DNA of 64,000 bases from Clusia tigrina (GCA_920105625.2 OV050030.1:347307477-347371476); one strand, 5' to 3'; positions 43,855 to 54,860 are shown, numbered from the stretch's first letter. Translations and numbers: made by a program. Notes: generated by a model from the sequence alone, not told the origin.

Positions 43855-45096
43855 GAAAGGTTACAATCCCAAAGAAGAGACTCAGACGGCTCCGGTACGG
43901 AGAAACCATGACATCAACAGTGGCCTCATCCACTCACACCACAAGACTAGCACCTTCTTTACCATCCCTGTTGCTACCCCTGGTGTGCGAAAGACCTCTC
44001 CAAAGCCTCGTGTTGATGCCAGGGTTCTGAGCACGCAGACAAGAAAGGACATCTGTGGTCGTCAGATCGGGATCCGGAATCCAGCAGATGGCCTTCCTGA
44101 GGGACACGCCTGCTTCGCTATAGACCGCGAAGCGAGTGGTCCCCATGGGGGCACGTCATTGACTGCACCCCTGAGCCAATCAAAGTTGGCCTGAGACGCG
44201 CACGACACCTGTAGAGTGCCGTCCTTTGTCTCCTAGCCCTTCGCATTAGCTTCAGGACCGGAGGCAATGACGCGACGCATCAGATGACCTTTGCAGTGTT
44301 TTATTTTTACATCAGTTAGCCGATGGTCAGGCCCCAGCTTCCCAATCACCGCCATTGGTTGCGGGCTGGTAGCCTTCTCGCTGTACGATGGCTTGACTGC
44401 ACCTTTGGAAGTGCTTGGGCGAAAGTCCAGCTCACCACCCGCCACTGGCAAAGATTTCGCCGGGCAGATGGTTTTGCTGGATACGAGGGGCTGGGGAAAC
44501 TGCAGCTTATTGGCAACATTCCTCCCCGCCACATTAGCCGCCACCGAGGTTTCGCTCGTACCCTTTGGGGTCGTGGCGCCACTTGCAGTAACAGCTGCAG
44601 GGCAGGTGGGAATGCTGTTTTCAGCAACAATCTTCCGCCGCTTACCTCGCGAGTGAGCTTTCGGAGTGATCAAACCCTCCGCAGGCTCGATGGCTTCCGT
44701 GGGTGTCACTTCCGCCGACCTGGGCCTTTTGGATGGAGTCGACACAGAAGAGCCGGCAGAGCCACGTGAGGATTTCTCCTGCACGAGCCTATCAAGCCGC
44801 TTCTTTCTCAGTCTCCTCGCTTGAGTTCGTGTTGCCCTAGAACCACTGGTCGGTCGTTCCGCCACTGTGGTGACTTCCCGACGCAGGCCCTCTGGATCCA
44901 GGGTACGTTCCTCCGTCTCTGAAGAAGAAGAGATTGCGGTAACAATCCCCGTCTCCTCCAGGATGCGTTCTCGCTGATAAAGGCGAGAGACTTTAGCGAT
45001 GGTTGGGGCCTCCAGAATCCGTGCCCCTGCCGCCGAAGCGGGTGAATTTCCACATGTGTGGGTTCCACCTGGAGTATTAAATCCAAAGTTGTCCAT
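43855..45096 (-). pseudogene. LOA-like LINE ORF1
   Basis: Starts MDNFGFNTPGGTHTCG at 45096. The first 287 residues are polar and rich in Ser, Thr, Pro, Lys and Arg (RKKRLDRLVQEKSSRGSAGS, KAHSRGKRRKIVAENSI), suited to RNA binding. A stop at about 44233 is followed in the same region by a DUF4780-like part in other frames (SYSEAGVSLRKAICWIPDPD, LTTTDVLSCLRAQNPGIN). It ends shortly before the ORF2 start. + strand frames across 44291-44769 are antisense shadows. Confidence 0.72.
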
Positions 45097-45310
45097 CGCC
45101 AGACATTGGTTTTTGTTCGGGACTCCTCCCTAGCCAGTTTGGTCCGCGGATGGTACCCATTCTCTATACCATCATTGTGATAGACAGACCGCCATAACTC
45201 CCGCCCCTCCTAAGAGGTTCAGAAGTAATGTCATTTGCCTACCAAGGCTCCCTTTATCCGCCACGTGGGTGCGTGCGATGGGATGTCAGGCAAATCCAAC
45301 ACGGAGTATA

Positions 45311-46978
45311 GAGCATACCGTATAGAAGTTAGGGCCATTTGAAGCTTTAGCAGCGTTTCATTTTGGACTCAAGGGTAGCATAGGTATTACCGATAGCTTA
45401 AATTGACAAGATTACTTTATTGTCACAAAATTTGAAAAAGTGTAAAAAGTTACAAGGATTTGAATTTTGCAAACTTTGATAGTTGTAGGTCGCACCGTAT
45501 AGAAGTTAGGGTCATTTAAAGTTTTATCAGTGTTTCATTTTCAACTGAAGGGTTTGATAGCTATGACTGATAGCTCAAATTGACAAGAGGCAAGAGTACT
45601 TTATTGTCACTAAATTTCAAGGTTTTATGACGCTCCTGTAAAAAGATACAAGGATTTGAATCTTGCAAACTTTGATAGGTGTAGGACGCTCCGTATAAAA
45701 GTTAGGGCCATTTGAAGTTTTATCAGTGCTGCATTTTGGACTCAAGGGGAGCATAGCTATGACCGATAGCTTAAATTGACGAGAGTACTTTATTGTCACA
45801 AAATTGGAAGGTTTTATAAGGCTCCAGTAAAAAGTTACAAGCATTTGAATGTTGCAAACTTTTATAGGTGTATAACATACCGTATAGGAGTTAGGGTCAT
45901 TTGAAGATTTATCAGTGTTTAATTTTTGATTCAAGGGTAGCATAGCTATGACCGGTAGCTCAAATTGACAAGAGGCACGAGTACTTTATTGTCATTAAAT
46001 TTCAAAGTTTTATGACTCTCCTTTAAAAAGTAACAAGCATTTGAATGTTGACAACTTTGATAGTTGTAGGACGCACCTTATATAAGTTAGGGCCATTTGA
46101 AAGTTTAATAGTGTTTCATTTGGACTCTAGCTATGATCGATATCTCAAATTGACAAGAGGCAAGAGTACTTTATTGCTCCAAATTTCAAGGTTTTACAAC
46201 GCTCCAGTAAAAAGTTACAAGCTTTTGAATGTTGCAAACGTTTATAGGTGTAGGACACACCGTATAGAACTTTTATCAGTGCTTAATTTTGAACTCAAGG
46301 GGATTGGAGCTTTGACCGATAGCTTAAATTGACAAGAGTAGTTATTGTCACAAAGTTTCAAGGTTTAACGACGCTCCTGTAAAAAGTTACAAGCATTTGA
46401 AAGTTGCTAACTTTGATAGGTGTAGGACTCACGGTATAGAAGTTAGGGCCATTTAAAGTTTTATCAGTGTTTAATTATGGACTCAAGGGGAACATAGCTA
46501 TGACCGATAGCTTAAATTGACAAAAGTACTTTATTGTCACAAAGTTTCAAGGTTTTATGACGCTCCAGTAAAAAGTTACAAGCATTTAAACGTTGCAAAC
46601 TTTTATTACTGTACAACATACAGTATAGAAGTTCGGGCCATTTCACGTTTTATCAGGGTTTTATTTTGGACGCATGGATAGCATAGCTATGACCGATAGC
46701 TCAAATTGACAAGAGGCACGAGTACTTTATTGTCACAAAATTTCAAGGTTTTATGACGCTCCTTTAAAAAGTTACACGGATTTGAATGTTGCAAACTTTG
46801 ATAGGTGTAGGACGCAATGTATAGAAGTTAGGGCCATTTGAAATTGTATCAGTGTTTCATTTTGGACTCAAGGGGAGCATAGCTATGACCGATATCGTAA
46901 ATTTAAAACAGTACTTAATTGTCCCAAACTTTCAAGGTTTCATGACGCTCAAGTAAAAAGTTACAAGCATTTGAGCGT
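45311..46978. repeat. Satellite-like tandem array, nine units of 172-196 bp
   Basis: The landmark ACCGTATAGAAGTTAGGG recurs, with variations, at about 45317, 45494, 45690, 45879, 46075, 46259, 46431, 46620 and 46816, giving spacings of 177, 196, 189, 196, 184, 172, 189 and 196. Shared phrases include CAAGAGTACTTTATTGTCAC, AAAAAGTTACAAGCATTTGA and GAGCATAGCTATGACCGATA. Length differences come mainly from presence or absence of GGCAAGAG-type blocks. Units are diverged from one another, so the array is not freshly amplified. No coding potential. Confidence 0.92.
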
Positions 46979-46982
46979 GCCA

Positions 46983-47127
46983 AAAACTTACTGAACATTC
47001 AAAATGGCCGAGATTCTCAACATAAGTGAGGGTCATTAGTACCAACATAACGCCATAAAAAGATCGAAAATCGAACATCCGTAGCAAGTGAAATTTCAAA
47101 GTTCGCGATACTCTTTGAACAGTCCTC
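46983..47127 (+). mobile_element. Terminal fragment of the second mariner family
   Basis: The sequence from ATTCAAAATGGCCGAGATTC to CGCGATACTCTTTGAACAG is the reverse complement of about 37327-37460, the 3' end of the mariner at 37325-38512. Only about 145 bases remain. It directly abuts the satellite-like array. Confidence 0.85.
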
Positions 47128-47297
47128 GTATATATTTATATATATACTCGTATGTAATAGCTGATAAGAAAACCTACATAATTATGTATTAAATTAATAA
47201 ACACATTTAATAAAACTATTACGAAAAGCGAATAAATTTCTGTAAGCGACCCTGCAACCCGCTGAGTATTTACCCTAGCGAAATTGAGTCGTTACAA
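47128..47297 (+). repeat. LTR scrap, R-U5 end
   Basis: AATAAATTTCTGTAAGCGAC, then CCGCTGAGTATTTACC and GAGTCGTTACA, parallels the end of the G1 LTR (16600-16680: TTCTGTACACGACCCCTGGA, CCGCTGAGTC, AAGTCGTTAAA). It is thus a related gypsy LTR end. It stops where Harbinger exon sequence starts. Confidence 0.55.
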
Positions 47298-48480
47298 TTT
47301 TTGCTTTAAGATTTGAGAAACGCTTTAGGATGACCAAAGAAGCCGTCAGAAAATATTCCGTTGGGAGCAACTTTATTATTGTTGGCTTCTGGAGGTTTCC
47401 AAAACACTGCGGTAAATAACTTTCCTATTTGTGTAAGCCAAGCACTATTTCAAAAATAATAAAAATAGTTTTAAATGAAATGGAAGCGAAGCTAAATATA
47501 TGGAAAAAATACAATTTTCTCCCGGTAATTGTGAAGAACCAAAAATGTATTTTATGGAAAAATTCGTGCTGCCAGGAGTTTGCATAAATAATATAATGCA
47601 TTATTAATTTTATTGATATTTTTCCAAAAGGTTATTGGCTGTATAGACGGGATACAGTTTGGGTTGCAAAGCAGCAAAATGAGCATATGTTTTTCAACAG
47701 GAAAGGATTTCATAGCTTTAATTCCATGATTGTAAGTTAAATATACTTGTTCTACGGTTTCGGAAAGGCAGAGAGAGAGAGATATAGAGAAAAAGAAGAT
47801 CGTTGCCCTTCACCCAGTTTCAAAGACGAGGCCAGTTAGTTAACAACACTCGAAAATTTCGGTTGTGTAAAATTTACAATTAGCAATTTTATTTTATTTT
47901 TACATAGCAAATTCTGAATGTTGTAAATTATTTCAATTAATAAAGATTTAAGTTTCAAACTAAAAGCCCCTAATACTCGTACAGTGCATCCCGCACACTT
48001 GTAATATTGAAAACCTAACATTCAAAAACAACAAAATTTTTAAGATATGTAATCACAAATATAAAATTTTGGACATGAATTCAAAATATGGAGGTGCTGC
48101 ATACGATTCATGGGTGTGGAAGTCATCGGACGAAATTTTGGAGCAAGAATATAACAACAAATCAAAAAATGATTGGCTTTTAGGTAAGCTTGAAAATAAA
48201 ATGAATTACTAATATGTGCATACATATTAAACATAGTTTAAATTGTATTTCTGAAAGAACAATCGGCATATTAAAAGCTCGTTGGAAAATTATATGCAAT
48301 GAAAAGAGAGGCCGGTACAGCCCGAAAAAAACTGCACAATTTACCACTGTTTGGCAGAATCCCTTTAGCCAAGTCGGAGTGATCTGCCCAATATTCAGCA
48401 AAAATCTGTTTTTGCCTATTACTACTTTAGTAATAATGGTCCTAAAATTAATAAAAAAAAATGTAAAATTCAATAAAATA
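47298..48480 (+). pseudogene. Harbinger-type transposase, catalytic exons
   Basis: The first part (47300-47500) is a second copy of the exon at 36596-36830 (RFEKRFRMTKEAVRKYSVGS). Then VLNEMEAKLNIWKKYNFLP and GNCEEPKMYFMEKFVLPGV are followed by an AT-rich intron-like gap. Near 47635 IGCIDGTQFGL carries the first Asp. EHMFFNRKGFHSFNSMI ends at a GTAAGT donor (47731). Near 48090-48180 GGAAYDSWVWKSSDEILEQE carries the DSxxW block, again followed by GTAAGC. The last exon (48235-48370) has ERTIGILKARWKIICNEKRG with the catalytic Glu region. Introns and several stops are visible; length fits DDE_Tnp_4. Confidence 0.78.
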
Positions 48481-48709
48481 AACTAAAAAATATTCATAAA
48501 TATTTCGTTTCTCTTTTAACTAATTTTTTATTAACTGAGTAAAAGTTTGCATGGAGTAAAATTTGAGCGGTTCCGTTCAAATTCCGCTCGTGAACGAGTG
48601 GCATCTTACCAAATTCCTATTACTCGCTATCGTGTGAGAGAATACCAAATACGAAAATTCCGCACGTTCGATATGAATTCCAATCGGTGACGACTGTGAG
48701 AATTGGCTC

Positions 48710-50296
48710 CCAGCTCTAAAAATACAATCATCAGATAATCATGAACAAAGATCTAATCAGAATTTTCAAGAAATATCAGAATGTTTTCCATTTAGATAAT
48801 GAACCAACTAATTTTTATACTCAGCATATTCAAACAATAGATGAAACGCCAGTTTACATACAAAATTATACTGTCACATGCTCAGCATGATATAATTAAA
48901 AGCAAAGTTTCAGAACTTTTAGAAAACGATATAAGGTGTAATATAATCAGTCAATAAGATTATGTGTAGCCTATCGGAATGTACCCTACGAAGATGATGG
49001 GCTCATTTAATATTTTGATTGCGCGAGAGCTTCCGCAATTAGATATCGGCGCCTTAAGGCAGCCAAATGTTTTAAATGGAGCGACTAAGGTCTGCTCCTT
49101 TGAGTTCAAGACAAATTGATTTGTGTTTTAGAACTAATCTTTATTCTTATAACTACGTTCTTATATACTTATTCCTAACATATAATTTTGCTGTAGTTAG
49201 TGTTTCATTTCCATACTTCCAATATCCCATGTGTCATGAAAATCACATGTGCAAGCAATAAATTATGAATGTGCAATTCTTGCCTACGGCAGACCTTTGA
49301 GGTTCGAATTGCACATGACCTAATTTAAGTGCATTGCTTTGGGATAGAGGAAAGGTTTGAGCATGTGGAGTGAGTGTGTGTGCGATCATGCTGCGCGTGC
49401 ACTACACATTTATCTGGTGCATTTGGTTCTTTACAATCGCAGGCATACGTATGGTATGCATGACTTTCATGATACACTACAAAGGTACTTATGAAAAAAA
49501 GAATTGTGGACTGGTAGTAGATTTTAGCAAATAAAATTGTGAATGATAAATTTCCCTTAACAAGAATGGAAGAAATTCTGGATATGCTTGGCAGAGCAGG
49601 ATATTTTTCTACGTTATATATGACCAACTCATTCCACCAGATACCTTTAATACACAGTCTAGACCACTTACAGCATTTTCTACAGCGACCGGTCATTTTC
49701 AATTTAAAAGATTACCTCTGGGTCTAAAAAATTCTTAGATTCCAAAGAAAAAGTTTTTGAACGTTTGCATTAGTTTAACCTAAAGTTTAAATGTGGCTTT
49801 TTTAGGCCTGAAGTGATTTATTAGGGTCACTTGATTACAGATAAAGGGATGAAGCCAAAATTTTTAATACTCAAAAATTATCCAACACCCAAAGATTGTG
49901 ATGAAGTTCCGACGATTTGTAGTATTCTGCAATTACTATAGAAGATTCATTCCAAACTTCGCAGGTATTGCACAATGTCTGAATGCTTTGTTAAATAAAA
50001 AACAATAATTTGAATGGTCACAAGAATGTGAAACTGCTTTCAAACACTAAAGGAAAGATTGATTTCCAATTCTTAAGTATACTAATTTTAATGAAGAGTT
50101 CATCTTAACTACAGCGCTTCTAATTTTGCCTTAGGCGCTGCCGTATCACAAGGTGAAGTTGGTAAAGATATAAGAATATGTACGAATATGCCAGGAAATC
50201 TTTGAATAAGCATGAGCTGAAAAAGCTAATAATTGAAAAAGAACCTTTGGCCGTACATTGGGCCATACAATTTTTACGTCCATTTTTATTTTGTAG
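48710..50296 (+). pseudogene. Gypsy element A reverse transcriptase and RNase H
   Basis: Near 48745 the reading gives MNKDLIRIFKKYQNVFHLDN, then QHIQTIDETPVYIQNY and, after breaks, SIRLCVAYRNVPYEDDG. A 0.49-kb insert (48999-49489) splits it. It continues with KKNCGLVVDFSK, FPLTRMEEILDMLGRAGYFS and NSFHQIPL. Frameshifted pieces of palm and thumb follow, then RNase H (SLNKHELKKLIIEKEPLAVH, WAIQFLRPFLF). It ends abruptly at 50296. The catalytic Asp of the palm (LDM) reads LYM here, so it is dead. Confidence 0.78.
48999..49489. mobile_element. Insertion of about 0.49 kb in element A RT, possible solo LTR
   Basis: The RT reading stops at YEDDG and resumes at KKNCGLVVDF after this block. It has no coding sequence. 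It contains GTGCAATTC (49272) and its inverse GAATTGCAC (49305), a 9-bp hairpin stem. Size and lack of genes fit a solo LTR or MITE; terminal repeats are not clear. Confidence 0.55.
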
Positions 50297-50431
50297 TGTA
50301 TGTGCATGCTGGTCATAGCGGACGATAAGATTATGTGCTGGCGGGCTATAGCGCAATGTCATCAAACGACCACCAACACACTGCAATTGTCTTTCGGCGT
50401 GTTTATGCATTTTCAAGTGTATGCGCATCGA
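50297..50431. other. Junction segment between element A RNase H and the right arm
   Basis: 135 bases that match neither RNase H nor segment S. They end in GCATCGAATTGCAC, overlapping the start of segment X. No identity found. Confidence 0.45.
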
Positions 50432-51997
50432 ATTGCACATGGGCAATGCACTTGAAATAGTTGACGCGGCATTATTGCCGAGCGCCTGCCCTTGAACGCG
50501 GATAATGATCAGTCATGCCTAGCATATGGATTTCCCCTCCACTTATCAATAACAAAATACTGATGACCAATCAATTCAGTTCACTTTCTCGTAAACGAAG
50601 CATTTTATATATTTTAGGAAAGAGTGAGTGAGTGGGCTGGCATTGATTGTAGAGTAAGATATAGAAATTAAGAACTGATGTTAACTTTCCTTTTTACAAA
50701 AATCAAAATAAAAAATCAGACACTTCTCTTTTATTTATCTTTGCCTTGTGGCGAACATATACGAGTATATAGGAATATCTGAGCCTTGAGGCTTAATTTC
50801 TAAGAGCGGCCTTTGGCCTAATTTTTCGGCGTTATATCTACGCCTTTACAAGGATATCTGTAAATTCAGGGCGACCTAATATGAATAGATGCATATTGCA
50901 TAACCATGAATCAGGACGTTAAATAAAATATATACATATATAGTTCATTTTCGTCAATTGAACATTACAATTTGGATGAAAATTTAAAGTAGTTACAAAT
51001 CTCTGACAATTTATTTTCGCGCAAAGTCCCTTGTTCAAAATTCACACGCATTCGTTTAGAATTGTCTGATTAGTATTTCGTTATTATATATAAAAAGGGA
51101 GAAATGAACAAAAATGCTGATGCACATTCCAGAAATATACTAACAACAATACCAAGTAACAACAATTATGATAAAATATTAGCTATCACAAGGGGTATGA
51201 AAAGCAAGTGCTAGAAAAGGAATATACAAACTCAGTAGAGCCTGATCAGCTCTATATCTGGGAGTGCATATCTCTCTGCGAGATAAAAAATGCAATACGT
51301 CCACAATTTTAATTTACGAACAAATTGGCCAATAAAATCAGTATATTAAATTTCTAAAGGTTTTTTGTCGTACCGATTACAGAATTTAAAAAAAAAAACG
51401 GGCCAGAACTACTGGTCGCATCATCTTATAGCATTTTTGTTGCAGATATGCAGAATACATATTTTTTTTCTTATTTTTAATTTGTTCATAATGAAATTGT
51501 GAAAATAAAAGATATGTTTATACAACATACTACACAGCCGCTGTGTCTAAAATATGTACCAAAAGTATGCACCTCTTAAATAAAAAGCGTACGATGTGCG
51601 ATAAACGACAGGTACCCGGTGTGGCGAATTAGGAGATAAGCATATTATTTACACAAATACTCGTACATAAAATAATTGCATGGGGACGGAAAATTTAAAA
51701 AAAGTTTCAAAAAATGTTGTGGCCCACAACATATGCTGCCCAAAAGTTTGAAGAACGCGCGCATTAAGCCCCGTTTAAGGCCCGTGTAGTCATGACGGAA
51801 CAAACATACCGTAACAAAATAAAAAAGTCCGAAGCGAACAGCTTATTTCAAACTGTACGTAAACCGATGTGAGCGATTAGTCTCTTACGGATAAAACGTA
51901 TATTTACGAACGACGAGAAAAACTGGTGGAGATTGCAAAATATTCGAAATATAGTAAAATTATGCCGCGCTGAAAAACATGTAGTGATCGAAATAAT
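50432..51997. other. Segment X (right arm), noncoding
   Basis: AT-rich block without a recognised frame, containing CTAAGAGCGGCCTTTGGCC and GGCCCACAACATATGCTGCC. Its position between segment S and the env C-terminus on the left suggests that S plus X is an insertion in the env gene of element B. Confidence 0.5.
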
Positions 51998-52542
51998 GTG
52001 AGAAGAAGTTTCGCAAATTCAATAGTGAATAATAGTTATAACGATGTTTTATACACCACGGCTGTGTGGCGGATATATATTTACGAGTATATAAGTAAAG
52101 TAGCATTAAATTTAGTTCCGCAAAATTTCGATTCATTTAATTGCTGTGATTTGTCATTACGTTGTTCATTCGGTGGTGCATTACATTTCCGTTCTGAGAT
52201 TATGTCAGGTAACAAATAAACATTTAGAATATGTTGTCACAAGGTAAAGTTCACTTATCACCATTTATTCAAAATGCATTTGTTCAAAATCTTTTCTTCG
52301 GCATTAATTCAGATGACTCAACATTAAGAAACGTTCCAAAAATTAAGCAAAGTTCCAATTTAATTATATTTCCAATATTTGTTCTTATAATTCTTAATTT
52401 GCAATGGTTACTTCTGAGGCCAAAGTCGTCTGATGCAACCAAAGAACATAAACTTAATAAGATGTCTCATCAAGAAGAAGAACAAAATATTTTATTTTCT
52501 CTTTCACGTTACGAGTTAAATGGGGGACACTATAAATCATGA
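51998..52542 (+). pseudogene. Element B env C-terminal part, probable
   Basis: Two adjacent frames (51998-52219 and 52231-52542). The second has a hydrophobic segment of about 20 residues, IIFPIFVLIILNLQWLLL, followed by a polar tail of about 45 residues ending in SLSRYELNGGHYKS. A transmembrane anchor with a short tail immediately upstream of an LTR fits the end of an errantivirus-type envelope gene. Sequence similarity alone would not prove it. It is separated from the env N-terminal part, which lies 5 kb downstream. Confidence 0.5.
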
Positions 52543-52609
52543 TAACTACAGAATCATGAAAACTACAGAATTTTGAATACACACAAGTGTACATATGTAT
52601 GTTTGTATA

Positions 52610-52953
52610 AGTTGACGACACTTACGCTGAAAATTATTAAATTTTAAAACTCGCAATTTTAAGCGTAAAGTGAACATACGACTCAACAACATCCGTTCCC
52701 ATATTTTCTGCTGACGCTGTGTCTAGCGTCTGTCACAGAAATGACCAACGTGCAGGCTAACCAACGACAACAACAATAACACCAACAGCAGTGGCAGAGC
52801 AGCGCAGCTTTATGTGATAAGTAAATTTAAGCTTAGCTTTTAAGTCAGTCTTTGGCTAGAGATTTTAATAATAAGTAATTAAATAAAGTTGCCTTCGGCC
52901 TGTTTAATAAAAAATTATATTTTTGAAAGTTTTCAAACTTAGAAAACACTAAC
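52610..52953 (+). repeat. Element B LTR (right arm)
   Basis: About 344 bases from AGTTGACGACACTTACGCTG to AAAACACTAAC, directly followed by the primer-binding site. AATAAAGTTGCCTTCGGCC near 52882 supplies a polyadenylation-type signal. The start is set by analogy with AGTGAC-type gypsy LTR ends and is less sure than the end. Only one LTR is seen in the arm. Confidence 0.7.
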
Positions 52954-52971
52954 TGGCGCCCGAGCAGTAGT
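52954..52971 (+). promoter_or_regulatory. Primer-binding site of element B
   Basis: TGGCGCCCGAGCAGTAG follows the LTR end. Its first 14 bases match the lysine-tRNA type site seen in G1 (16682). Confidence 0.75.
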
Positions 52972-53519
52972 TGAACATTAAGCGCTGAAAAGTGTGTGAG
53001 GCCAACGAATAAAGGCCAGATAAAATAAAAAGTGCAACTTCATAAATAAACTTTGCAATAAACAAAGTGCGACTAAATAAAAAAAGTGAAAAAAAGTTGA
53101 ACAGCTGAAAGTAAACTAAACAAATAAAGTGCTACTAAAAAAATTAACAGAGTGCCGCTAATAAACAAAGCGCCACTAAATTAATGAACAAAGTGCACTA
53201 GTTCATCCGTTGGTCCACACACTCCGCGAAAAGGACATCCTAACATACTCTTGGAAATGCCCCTTAGTAAACAGCAAAAAGGACGTTCGATCTGGCGACA
53301 GCAAGAAAAATGATCACCCATGTATTAATATTGTAAGCCAAAACTATATTATAGAGTAATACATATTAAAGTAAGCTAAATTCGATTGAACTAATAAACA
53401 CATACAAAATACTCGTATATATCCGTTTTAAAAAAGTTAAGAAAAAAGAATACAGCAATTAGAAAGCGACGAAATTATAAGAAAATAATACTGTAAAACA
53501 AAATAAGAATATTTTTTTT

Positions 53520-54440
53520 TCTCATTAGACCTTCAATTCTCGAGGCAGGTCAACAACCAGCACCCCAAGCACGACCTTCAGAATCGTCCACACCTTCTGA
53601 GAATAGGGCAAACGTATCCGCAGATCTCGCAGAGTTCATTTCAAATATAGTTACGCGAACAATAAACACAAGAGGTAGATAATTATTCCAAGAGATCGCA
53701 AGTGGAAATGATCAACAGCAATTTTTAGATCAAGCAATCTATCCAAAGTTTAGGGAAAATATAACGGATTTAGATAAACTACCAGACGTCGTAAAATACA
53801 GAGAGAATTTTCAGGTAGACAAAACGCATTTAGCTCATGGAAAAAGAGCATAGAAAGAGTTTAAATATTTACGAAACAAGTAGACGTACGCATAAATAAT
53901 AAACACCATTAGAAATAAAATAACTGGTATATATAACGCCGACATCTCATTCGAATCATATAATAGCCTACTCAACTGGGAAGCAATTGCAAAATACATA
54001 GCAGCACATTATGCTGATAAAAGAGACTTTTGAACTCTCGAATATCAGATGACTAGCTTGATTCAAGGACGGAAAACGGTGCAAGAATTTTACCAACAAG
54101 TATATTCACACCTATCATTAATACTTAATAATATATCGTTTATGAATATTAGCGTGTGAAAGTTTTAACTGACAACTATAGGAATAAATAACTCGACACC
54201 TTTATTCGAAAATTATCAGAAGACTTACCCAGGCTCCTAGGAATGAAAGAGCCAACCGATCTGCCTCAATCATTGCAACAACTATCAACAACCAAACACA
54301 CCAAGACAATTCCAACAAAACTACGCTCCACCCAGAGCTACGGTACCAAAGCCTCAACCAAAACCAACCCCAATTGAAATTGACGGTTCAATACGAACCA
54401 ATATGATAAATTACGCTAATAGACCACAATATCGCCAAAT
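53520..54440 (+). pseudogene. Element B gag
   Basis: Readable in pieces: RPSILEAGQQPAPQARPSES, then SADLAEFISNIVTRTINT and AIYPKFRENITDLDKLPDVV. NWEAIAKYIAAHYADKRDF, TSLIQGRKTVQEFYQQVYSH and LDTFIRKLSEDLPRLLGMKE follow. This is a gypsy-type capsid without a zinc knuckle in view. Stops and frameshifts occur about every 100-200 bases. A 0.39-kb insertion separates it from the gag tail (NIDQEIETGNPQCIEE near 54885). Confidence 0.75.
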
Positions 54441-54474
54441 AGATAAGAGACCACCTGGATCCACAAGGTAAACC

Positions 54475-54860
54475 ACCATATAAAATGCAAACGAACTTTC
54501 ATATAAATTAATCGTTTATTTACTTTCTTTGTTAAAGGTGAGTTAATAACTGAACTGTTACATTTGTTTCTTGCTTAAACTAAGGCCACCACATTGAGCT
54601 GCACTGCTGTTGTTCTCCTTACGTTTCCATTGCGCTGTCTGTCTTCGCCGCTTGTGTAGAATATCTGGTTACTCAGTTGCTAAGAACTAGGTAAACGTTG
54701 AATGTACTGATGAGTTAGCGGCTCGTGTGAATGTTTGGTTGTTTAGGTGCAATCAACTTTATGAATATGATGACCAAGCGGCTCGTGTAGTGTATTTGGG
54801 TAGTTGGGTGCTAGGTGCATCCAAATAGTGGGAATATAGGAATGCGAGGGTTTCTCACGA
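54475..54860. mobile_element. Probable solo LTR between B gag and protease (right copy)
   Basis: A noncoding block interrupting the gag end, with ends near CATATAAAATGCAAACGAAC and AGGGTTTCTCACGATAAC. The inverted partner of 30797-31182. Because both arms carry it, it predates the inverted duplication. Confidence 0.5.

Larger units (their letters stand above)
40036..45250 (-). mobile_element. LOA-like LINE number 2, nearly full length
   Basis: Reading leftwards: a 5' leader (to about 45100), ORF1 (45096 to about 43855), ORF2 with endonuclease, RT and RNase H (43841 to about 40150), a short 3' UTR and an A-rich tail (about 40070-40036 on the - strand). It lies inside the Harbinger element. 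Codon use is noticeably richer in G and C than the surroundings. No target duplication could be matched. Confidence 0.85.
36172..48709 (+). mobile_element. PIF/Harbinger element, hugely expanded by nested insertions
   Basis: The left end (GGGCTCATTTTCGCAGTC, 36172) and the inverted right end (GGGAGCCAATTCTCACAGTC, 48709) look like related TIRs. Harbinger-type transposase pieces lie near both ends. The element splits element A. The interior holds a mariner, a DUF4817-type fragment, a LOA-like LINE, a satellite-like array, an LTR scrap and a second copy of one transposase exon, so at least two Harbinger copies contributed. The expected size of an intact element is about 3-4 kb. Confidence 0.62.

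Noticed and set aside
44291..44769. + strand frames of 121 and 148 residues
   Set aside because: They are antisense to LOA-like ORF1, which has the coding character of the family on the - strand.
45311..46978. CRISPR array
   Set aside because: Units of 172-196 bp are diverged along their whole length with no constant repeat plus unique spacer pattern, and the context is eukaryotic.
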